Positions 56,001 through 61,879 of a DNA stretch of 64,000 nt are shown here, piece by piece; the first letter of the stretch is position 1; every line of letters begins with the position of its first letter. Under the pieces are notes generated by a model. The model was given only the letters and a program-made list of their open reading frames with translations. It made no database searches and was not told the origin of the DNA. This stretch comes from Georgenia_B sunbinii (lineage in GTDB: Bacteria; Actinomycetota; Actinomycetes; Actinomycetales; Actinomycetaceae), in assembly GCF_036421855.1 (NCBI RefSeq), contig NZ_JAZGOK010000012.1; one strand, written 5' to 3'. The position numbers and the translations under genes are program-made.

Positions 56001-59000
56001 CGTCGACCTCGATCTCGGTGTCGTCGACCGACTTGTCGATGTCCCACCCGTAGAGGCGGTCGTAGCTCGCGGTCGCCGTCTTGACGACGGTGATGTCGTC
56101 CTCGGCGCAGACCGTGACCGTGACGCCGGCCTCGGGGTCGTCACCCGTGACCGCGACCCACGCGGTGTTCGTGAAGTCCACGCACTGTCCGGGGACGCCC
56201 TCGTGGGTGAGCGGGTAGGTGAAGGTCCGGGGCGTGCTCGCCGCGTTCCAGGTGGCAGTCCCGAGCGAGACCGGGTTGGCCGGGTCGGTCTTGTCGTCGA
56301 CGACGTCGACGGTCTTGTCGGTCTCGCCGTCGAGCTCGAACTCGACGTCGGCGGTGCCGGTGAACGTCTCACCGTCGGAGACGACGGTCGCGGTGTTCAC
56401 ACCCTCGTAGGAGGGCTCGCCGGTGAAGCTGCAGGAGTAGTCGAACACCTCGGTGGCACCGGCCGCGATCTCCGCGTCCGCACCGCCGACAACCTCGCAC
56501 ACCGCGCCGCCGCCGACGTTGACGGCGTCGGTCACGGTGACCGTCGCCGGCTCGAAGACATTCGGGTTGGTCACGCTGATCTCGCCGTCGAGGGTCCATC
56601 CGGAGTCGACGAACCCGCTCGGCACCGCCCTGACCGTGTAGTTGAAGCTCGCCGTGGAGCCGTCGACCTCGACCGTTGTCCGGTTGACGTCCTTGCTGAT
56701 GTCCCACAGATACGTGCGGTCGAACGACGCCTCGGCGGTCTTGGCCACCTGCAGCGGTGCCTCGACACAGACCTCGACGGTCTGGCCAGCGGCCGGAACC
56801 TGCCCGGCCACCTCGAGCCAGGCGGTGTTGGTGAAGTCGACACACTGCCCGGGCACCCCGACGTGCGTCAGGGAGTAGGGGAGCTCGACCGGCGTGCCGG
56901 CCGCGTTCCACGTCGCCTCACCGAGGACGACCGGGTTGGCCGGGTCGGTCTTGTCGTCGATGACGTCGACGGTCTTGTCGGTCTCGACGTCGAGCTCGAA
57001 CTCGACGTCGGCGGTGCCGGTGAACGTCTCGCCGCCGGAGACGACGGTCGCGGTGTTCACACCCTCGTAGGAGGGCTCGCCGGTGAAGGAGCACGAGTAG
57101 TCGAACACCTCGGTGGCACCGGCCGCGATCTCCGCGTCCGCACCGCCGACAACCTCGCACACCGCGCCGCCGCCGACGTTGACGGCGTCGGTCACGGTGA
57201 CCGTCGCCGGCTCGAAGACGTTCGGGTTGGTCACCGTGATCTGGCCGTCGAGGGTCCAGCCGGAGTCGTCGAAGCCGTTCGGGATCGCGGCGACCACGTA
57301 CTCGAAGTCCGCCTCGCCGGTCTCCTCGTCCACCGTCACCGTGGTGCGGTCGACGTCCTTCTCGATGTCCCACAGGTAGGTCCGGTCGAAGGACGCCGCA
57401 GCGGTCTTGGACACCTGCAGCGGCGCCTCGACGCAGACCTCGACGGTCTGGTCTGCCGTCGGGTCGTCCCCGGCGACCTCGAGCCAGGCGGTGTTGGTGA
57501 AGTCGACACACTGCCCCGGAACACCCGCATGCGTCAGCGAGTAGTCGAACTCGACCGGCGTGCCGGCCGCGTTCCACGTGGCCTCACCGAGGACGACCGG
57601 GTCGGCCGGGTCGGTCTTGTCGTCGACGACGTCGACGGTCTTGTCGGTCTCGCCGTCGAGCTCGAACTCGACGTCGGCGGTGCCGGTGAACGTCTCGCCG
57701 TCGGAGATGACGGTCGCGGTGTTCACACCCTCGTAGGAAGGCTGGTCGGTGAAAGAGCACGAGTAGTCGAACACCTCGGTGGCACCGGCTGCGATCTGCG
57801 CGTCCACGCCGTCGACGACGACGCACACGGCGCCGCCCCCGACGTTCACCGCGTCGGTCACGGTGACCGTCGCCGGCTCGAAGACGTTCGGGTTGGTCAC
57901 CGTGATCTGGCCATCGAGGGTCCAGCCGGAGTCCTCGGCATCGCCGGGTACTGCGCTGACCGTGTAGTCGAACTCGGCCTCGCCGGTCTCCTCGTCAACC
58001 GTCACCGTGGTGCGGTCGACGTCCTTCTCGATGTCCCACAGGTAGGTGCGGTCGAAGGACGCAGCAACGGTCTTGGACACCTGCAGCGGCGCGGTGAGGC
58101 AGGCGGTGGCTGTCTCGTCCGCGTCCTGCTCCGTCTGCTGGATCCAGGCGCGGTTGTCGAAGTCGACGCACTGGCCGGGGGTGCCCTGCTGGTCGAGGGA
58201 GTAGGCGAAGACGGTCGGGGTGCCGGTCGCGTTCCACTCGGCCTCGCCGAGGTGGACGGGCTCGGCGTCCGGGTCGGTCTTGTCGTCGTAGACGTCGACG
58301 ATGTCGTTGATCGGGGTCACCGACCACTCGGCGACGGCGACATCAGCGGTTCCGGTCGCCGAGCCGTTCGGCGTCGGGACCGTGTCCGCCCAGGTGGCGG
58401 TCGCGGTGTTGGTGCCCGAGTAGCTCGGCTGGCTGGTGAAGGTGCACAGGTAGTCGAGCGTGACGGACTCGTCGGCGCCGATGGTGACAGCGGTGCCGCC
58501 GGCGACGGTACAGATCGCGCCGCCGCCCACGCTCACCTCGTCGGTGACGTCTGCGGTGATGTCGAGCCACTCGTTCGGGTTGCTCACCGTGATCTCACCG
58601 GACATCGCCCAGGCGCTGTCGGTCCAGCCGTTCGGCGGCAGCACGGGGGTCGCGGTCACCGTGTAGTCGAAGGTCGCGGTCCCGGTGGCCGGGTCCGCGT
58701 GGACCACGGTCTCGTCGGCGACCTTGTCGATCGTCCAGAGGTACGTCCGGTCGAAAGAGCTGACGACGTTCTTCTCGACATCGAGGTCGAGACCGGCGCA
58801 GACGGTGACGATCTCGGTGCTCGAGTCGCTCACCGCCATCGGGCCGATGCCCCGCGCCACGTTGGCGCCAGGGCCGTTGGAGATCGTCGCGGTGTTCGGG
58901 TGGTCCACGCACTGACCGGGCTCGCTCGGCCAGGTCGTCTCGTACGTGAAGACCGTCGCACCGTCCTCGGCGCGCACGAGGTTGCCCACCTGCGTGCCGT

Positions 59001-61404
59001 CGTCGTAGTCCTCGAGCTCGATCGCCGTGTCGGTGACGACGACGACGTCGTCGGTGACTCGCGGCTCGGCAGCGGCGAAGTCGAAGTCCGCCGTGGTGGT
59101 CGCCGTGCCGGTGGTGCCCGGGTAGTCCGCGGCGTCCCAGGTGGCGGTCGCGGTGTTGACGCCGGCCGTGGCCGCGGTTGCTCCGATGACGGTGCAGGAG
59201 TAGTGCAGGTCGTAGCTGCCGCCGGCGTCGATCGTGAGACCGGTCCCGTTGGTCACCGCGCAGGTCGCGCCGGGGAGGTCGACGAGTGAGTCGGTGACGT
59301 CGACGCCGCTGATCGCGATGTCGTTCGGGTTCTCGACGGTGATGGTGCCGCTGATCGCGAAGCCGGAGTCGGCCGGCTCGCTCGGGGTGACGGCGACGTC
59401 GTAGGTGAAGGTCGCGTCCTGCCCGGCGGGAACCTCGATGCGGTCCTCGCGGGCGAGCTTTTCGATCTGCCAGTCGTAGTCGCGGTCGAAGGCGGGGAGG
59501 ACGGTCTTGGACACGACGAGGTCGTCGTAGTCCGGCGGCAGCTCGCGGTTCTGGACGATGCAGTTGACGACCTCGGCCGGGCCGACGTCGACCGTGAAGC
59601 CGAGCGCCCCGGCGTCGGTCACTGTCCGGTTTGCGCCGTCGGCGGTACACATGGCGTTCTGGCCGCCCTGCTCCACGAGCTCGAAGCCGGCCTGCTGGGT
59701 CTCGGTGACCCCGACCGACCGGGCGGCGGTCATGTTGTCCCCGAAGTCGAGGCCGAAGTTCACGGCGCCGGTGTCGGCGTCGGTGTCGCGCGCGAGGACG
59801 CCGGTGAGGCCGCTGTCGCCCTCAAGGATGGCGTCGTCGCTCGTGGCGGTGAACTCCCAGCCGCCGGGGGAGTCGTCCACCACGTCGCCGTCGGCGTCGA
59901 CGATCTGCTTGACGACGGTCAGCGACCCACCGCAGCTCGCGGTGGCGATGTCACGCAGGGTCTCGGCGAGCTCGTCAAAGTCGGTGCGGAAGTAGTCAGT
60001 GCCGTCCTCAGGGCCGGAGATGAGCGAGAGACGGTTCGCCGCTGCGTCCGCGCTTGCACCTTCACCGATACCGACGGCGAGCACGGCCGGCGCGTTGGGC
60101 AGTGCCTTGACGGCGTTGGCCGAGTGGATCGCCTCGTTGACCTCGTGGTTCGTCGTCGAGCTCCCCGGGCCGAGGCCGTTGCGCTGGAAGGTCGGGGCGC
60201 CGTCGGTGAGGAACATGACGACGTCGTAGACCTCGTTGGACTCGACGATCTGGTGGAAGCCGCGGTCCCAGTTGGTGCCACCGTCGTTGCTGTCCGGTGT
60301 TGGCGTGAAGCCGTCGATCCGTGCCTTGACCGGCGAGGCCGAGCTCGGTGTGGCCACGGATGTCAGAGCTTGCGACACGTTGGACGGGCCGTCCGCGGGG
60401 GCGTTGGTCGCGAAGGTGTGCAGTGCGATCCGCGACGGGGTGCCGGTGAGCGCGTCGACGAACTCGTTCGCTGCAGCCTTGTACTGGAGGAGCAGGCTCG
60501 GGTTGGCGGGCGTCGGGTTGGCCACCGAGTTCGACAGGTCGACGACGACTGCGAGGTCGATGCCGCACTGCTGAGGTGCCGGGTTGTTGTCGCGGACGTT
60601 CGCCCACGTCGGGTCCGACACGGTCTCGCCGGTCCCACGCGGGAGGGTGACGGTGCGGGTGCTGGCGTTGCCGTTCCGAGTGATCGGGCCGGACTCGAAG
60701 CGGTAGTTGTTGCCCTCACTCCACGAGGACGGAGCGAGCCAGCCCGCCGGTGCGTCGATCGCGACGGCGTAGAAGTGGTCGTAACGGCCCGTCCAGTTCC
60801 CTCCGGCCTCGGGCAGGCTCGTGATGATGCCGCACATGCCCGTGGCGTCGGTCGTGCACTGCCCCGCTGTACCGAGGTTCGTGCCTCCGCTGATGCCGCC
60901 GTTGGTCGTCCGATGGAACTGGTACGTCATACCCGCCAGCGGACTCACCGTCTGGCTGGTGTTACCCGTCCCGGTGCGGTCACCGCCCGCCCGGACGATG
61001 AGCTTGGCCTGGTTGTTCCCTGGGTTTCCAGGCGGAACTCCGACGGCCATGACGCCGATGTCCGTGGCGGCCGCCGCCGCTGCGGGTGCTTCCACCTCCA
61101 CGGGCGTCGGCTGAGCACCGTCCGCTGCCGCGGCATCATCACCGTCGGCCGGCGCAGCGATATCCGCGTCGTCGCCGCCCGCGACGTCCGCCTCATCGGT
61201 GGACTCGACCTCGGCGTCGCTCTCGATCGCGGCGAGGAGCTGTGTCTCGATCTCCGCGGGGTCGAGGGGCGGGTCGTAGTCCGGGGTGGCGATCGACGAG
61301 CTTCCGCCCATGATGAGCGTGAGGCTCACCAGCGCCGTGAAGACGGCACGGGGGCCGCGACGGGTGGTCGAACGGCGACGAGATGGGCGTGCGGCATGGC
61401 GCAT
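50071..61404 (-). CDS. Giant vWA-containing repeat surface protein with LPTTG sorting signal
   Basis: 3777 residues from the ATG at 61404, with GAGGAG seven bases upstream; an earlier in-frame start at 61530 adds non-signal sequence. In order: an Arg-rich signal peptide (about 1-40), an acidic Ala/Asp-rich linker, a vWA domain (about 280-490) with the MIDAS-like DLSNS and LTDGAPT, a SpaA/prealbumin-like domain (about 495-625), six modules of about 220 residues (type A, each opening with DR-x-Y-x-W-x-I-x-K), twelve modules of about 145 residues (type B), the last DUF11-like, then LPTTG near residue 3744, a hydrophobic helix and TVRRRRQT. It is anchored to the wall by a sortase, none of which is in the window. 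The vWA domain suggests adhesion to surfaces or host/matrix ligands. Strong repeats make it prone to recombination and assembly error. Confidence 0.9.
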   Translation of the reverse strand: MRHAARPSRRRSTTRRGPRAVFTALVSLTLIMGGSSSIATPDYDPPLDPAEIETQLLAAIESDAEVESTDEADVAGGDDADIAAPADGDDAAAADGAQPTPVEVEAPAAAAAATDIGVMAVGVPPGNPGNNQAKLIVRAGGDRTGTGNTSQTVSPLAGMTYQFHRTTNGGISGGTNLGTAGQCTTDATGMCGIITSLPEAGGNWTGRYDHFYAVAIDAPAGWLAPSSWSEGNNYRFESGPITRNGNASTRTVTLPRGTGETVSDPTWANVRDNNPAPQQCGIDLAVVVDLSNSVANPTPANPSLLLQYKAAANEFVDALTGTPSRIALHTFATNAPADGPSNVSQALTSVATPSSASPVKARIDGFTPTPDSNDGGTNWDRGFHQIVESNEVYDVVMFLTDGAPTFQRNGLGPGSSTTNHEVNEAIHSANAVKALPNAPAVLAVGIGEGASADAAANRLSLISGPEDGTDYFRTDFDELAETLRDIATASCGGSLTVVKQIVDADGDVVDDSPGGWEFTATSDDAILEGDSGLTGVLARDTDADTGAVNFGLDFGDNMTAARSVGVTETQQAGFELVEQGGQNAMCTADGANRTVTDAGALGFTVDVGPAEVVNCIVQNRELPPDYDDLVVSKTVLPAFDRDYDWQIEKLAREDRIEVPAGQDATFTYDVAVTPSEPADSGFAISGTITVENPNDIAISGVDVTDSLVDLPGATCAVTNGTGLTIDAGGSYDLHYSCTVIGATAATAGVNTATATWDAADYPGTTGTATTTADFDFAAAEPRVTDDVVVVTDTAIELEDYDDGTQVGNLVRAEDGATVFTYETTWPSEPGQCVDHPNTATISNGPGANVARGIGPMAVSDSSTEIVTVCAGLDLDVEKNVVSSFDRTYLWTIDKVADETVVHADPATGTATFDYTVTATPVLPPNGWTDSAWAMSGEITVSNPNEWLDITADVTDEVSVGGGAICTVAGGTAVTIGADESVTLDYLCTFTSQPSYSGTNTATATWADTVPTPNGSATGTADVAVAEWSVTPINDIVDVYDDKTDPDAEPVHLGEAEWNATGTPTVFAYSLDQQGTPGQCVDFDNRAWIQQTEQDADETATACLTAPLQVSKTVAASFDRTYLWDIEKDVDRTTVTVDEETGEAEFDYTVSAVPGDAEDSGWTLDGQITVTNPNVFEPATVTVTDAVNVGGGAVCVVVDGVDAQIAAGATEVFDYSCSFTDQPSYEGVNTATVISDGETFTGTADVEFELDGETDKTVDVVDDKTDPADPVVLGEATWNAAGTPVEFDYSLTHAGVPGQCVDFTNTAWLEVAGDDPTADQTVEVCVEAPLQVSKTAAASFDRTYLWDIEKDVDRTTVTVDEETGEADFEYVVAAIPNGFDDSGWTLDGQITVTNPNVFEPATVTVTDAVNVGGGAVCEVVGGADAEIAAGATEVFDYSCSFTGEPSYEGVNTATVVSGGETFTGTADVEFELDVETDKTVDVIDDKTDPANPVVLGEATWNAAGTPVELPYSLTHVGVPGQCVDFTNTAWLEVAGQVPAAGQTVEVCVEAPLQVAKTAEASFDRTYLWDISKDVNRTTVEVDGSTASFNYTVRAVPSGFVDSGWTLDGEISVTNPNVFEPATVTVTDAVNVGGGAVCEVVGGADAEIAAGATEVFDYSCSFTGEPSYEGVNTATVVSDGETFTGTADVEFELDGETDKTVDVVDDKTDPANPVSLGTATWNAASTPRTFTYPLTHEGVPGQCVDFTNTAWVAVTGDDPEAGVTVTVCAEDDITVVKTATASYDRLYGWDIDKSVDDTEIEVDEDGRATYTYLVDAVTDGFVDSDWEMAGTITVHNPNEYDDGAITVNVVDVTDVGATCAVEGGSNLTLAPGATQTLDYSCTFDEEPEYEGTNTATVSWTGAGGNADEVSHTVPVEFAADVVTDLTIDVWDDKTDPTTPIYLGEATWTDEASHEFSYDVVHQGVGGQCVELTNTAWLDLAAGRGPDDSTTVELCVDSPVAHDKTAVSANQLDSGKWQVRYEIDVVNDAQFDAVYSLSDTLELGGGITPESAFWLLQGTATGGVWAGLPDETTTVIATDATIAAGSTHTYVVLVTADVAAGVVGSGAGQCSGDDGTDGGGFLNAARLTAGQQDETARDCLEPAAPETSKTAGDLVENADGTWTVSYELTATNPTADQDLHYSLVDQLDFAGGVSIVSATVSGAAGSPTPNTGWDGITNASVVEDEPISGGQSHTYAVTVVVDLSGDIADADRQCSTDVGGGTGLFNGSTLTSGNDDYDDDACVDIPEPTVEVGKTATSVGQNVDGSWTVTYEVVASNDTSLGGTYDLTDTLELGAGITPTVATWSLADPADAGEWTDPAAEPTATLATDRLLAGGDSHTYTVTVTAEVAAGVIGSEPGQCSGDGGTDGGGFLNAATLTAYGDPQTDRDCREPVAPSIDKTFETLTENADGTWDVVYTLDVVNPHPVTVAYDLVDEPAFVAGAAIEGASVVNTAPGDIVTNPGFDAVSDLAIVSGQVLTADSTHSYTVTVTVDLSGVTATDGAGARQCGDEGDRTDHGLYNDATITSGNDDYADDACVPVPDPTVEVAKSATSALQSSDGSWTVTYEVLATNTSSVGGAYDLTDTIEFGEGITPTAATWSLVDPVVEGEWADPATEPTATLAADRPLAGGDSHSYVVVVDATVAAGVIGSEPGQCSGDDGTDGGGFLNSVTLTAHGAESTDADCLEPALPDFDKLFGSAVQQGNATWDVTYTLVVDNSGNDSRAYYELTDAPHFAAGVTILGQSVNDVTDPAAPADIAWDGTSAIVEGAEVAAGDVHTYEVTFNVRVSAGIPAENLTCDPVEGEGYGFFNSAELSSGPDTIPGADCGDITESVVPTVTKTVTDGSPVQNVDGTWAIVYDVVVTTPVANTLTAVYELDDTIEFGEGITVSSAAIAAANGDTPAPLTTWTGVAPDTAVTDGEVVLPAGTTHTYTVTVQADVTEGVVGSEAGRCYTGEVPVAGGFLNTVTLTTDDVERYDDACAEPVAPSISKTFETLTENADGTWDVVYELDVVNPHDVGVAYDLVDEPVFATGVVIEGAAVVNTAPGDIATNPAFDAVSDLGIVSAQVLAAGTTHTYTVTVTVDLSAMTATDLSEDRVCGVNGSSAGHGLFNGATITSGNDEYSDDACVDIPDPTVEVAKTATSALQNSDGSWTVTYEVEASNTSSVGGAYDLTDTIDFGEGITPTAATWSLRDSELDGEWADPATEPTATLATDRPLAGGADHTYVVVVDATVAAGVIGSEPGQCSGDDGTGGGGFLNSVTLTAHGEESAAADCLEPALPDFEKLFGSAAQLPDTTWGVTYTLVVDNSGNLSRAFYDLADAPLFAEGVEILGQSVLDVTDVTTPVEIELDGTSAIVEGAEVAAGDVHTYEVTFNVRVSADIPAENLTCDPIEGAGSGFFNSATLTSGPDTIPGEDCGDITESVVPTVTKTVTDDSPVLNDDGTWTIDYDVVVTTPEANTLAAVYQLDDELVFGEGITVLGAAVVAGNGDTPDPLGSWTGLAPDIAVTDGEIVLPAGVSHMYTVSVDAGVADGVIGSVAGQCYTGEVPQAGGFLNTVTLTTDGIERTDDACAEPGPSPWTLSKTSDPVSGSQVDPGDVIEYTLTATPAGEYAPVGVQVQDDLADVLEHAAGYGDIVASTGTTSWDGDVLVWDIGTLAETATLTYSVVVDDDAWDVTLVNVVTGGSTPATCIGDCATTHTTPPRPDHPDLPTTGAQLRGWIAAALVLTLVGVALTTVRRRRQT
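50590..54130 (-). repeat. Tandemly duplicated four-module cassette (type B modules)
   Basis: Four different modules, opening KTFETL, K(S/T)ATSAL, KLFGSA and KTVTD, occur in the same order twice: about 54130-52370 and 52370-50590, a period of about 1.76 kb. The second surface protein repeats the last three module types and the preceding module's end in the same order, followed by the same DUF11-like module and anchor. Boundaries are approximate. Confidence 0.8.
56090..58080 (-). repeat. Three near-identical ~660-bp direct repeats (type A modules)
   Basis: Units at about 56090-56755, 56755-57420 and 57420-58080 are highly similar in DNA as well as protein. For example the stretch around 56281 recurs at 56941 and 57607. 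The flanking type A modules (58.1-59.5 kb and 55.4-56.1 kb) are more diverged, so the central three look recently amplified. Confidence 0.8.
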
Positions 61405-61591
61405 GAGGGGGCTCCTCGTGATCGGCGAGGATGTCACTTCATCACCGGAATCGCCTGCAAACGGCGCTATGTCGGGGTGATCGACACCTGACCACCTTCT
61501 CGTCGAGGGCGAAGAGAGGGTGAGGGCCACGGCTCACCCCGTGAGCTGCGGTCCTCACCCTCAGGCAGGGCGGACCGTCGGGAATGACGAA

Positions 61592-61622
61592 CGGGCGGGG
61601 CAGCTGTCAGCTGCCCCGCCCG
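61592..61622 (-). terminator. Hairpin, probable terminator of second surface protein
   Basis: CGGGCGGGGCAGCTG (61592-61606) pairs with CAGCTGCCCCGCCCG (61608-61622). It is the counterpart of the palindrome at 49861-49892 and lies between the two surface-protein genes, about 190 bases upstream of the first protein's ATG. Confidence 0.65.
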
Positions 61623-61693
61623 TTGGGACGGTCGGTGCGCGTCGACTGGCGCCGATCACAAACGCCACGTCGATGGTGCGGTTCGACCGTCCC

Positions 61694-61827
61694 CGCCCGG
61701 TTCCTTCACCGATCGGGCGGGATCGGTCCGGTTCCGGATGGTGGTGGGGGGAGAGGGGTGACCGGGGGGGAAGACGCCCGGTTCCTTCACCGATCGGGCG
61801 GGATCGGTCCGGTTCCGGATGGTGGTG
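61694..61827. repeat. 53-bp direct repeat, two copies
   Basis: Copies at 61694-61746 and 61775-61827 are identical and 81 bases apart. Each starts CGCCCGGTTCCTTCACC and ends GGATGGTGGTG, with internal CCGATC…GATCGG symmetry. A related, diverged single copy lies near 49965-50015 after the first protein. Confidence 0.75.
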
Positions 61828-61872
61828 CGGACCGCGGTGTCATCGGGGGGAACGACGCCGCGGTCCGCACCA
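61823..61872 (-). terminator. 18-bp hairpin directly after the second surface protein gene
   Basis: TGGTGCGGACCGCGGTGT (61823-61840) pairs with ACGCCGCGGTCCGCACCA (61855-61872), with one wobble position, seven bases after the stop at 61880. It is the counterpart of 50014-50063. Confidence 0.7.
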
Positions 61873-61879
61873 GCTCGTG

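Noticed and set aside
55400..58100. CRISPR-like array
   Set aside because: The regular repeats are about 660 bp long, in frame and protein-coding; there are no short repeats with unique spacers and no cas genes.
50068..59289. A plus-strand open frame of 3073 codons
   Set aside because: It is antisense to the 3777-residue surface protein, has Arg/Val/Asp-rich non-protein-like composition without a signal peptide, and follows from the GC-biased third positions and repeats of the real gene.
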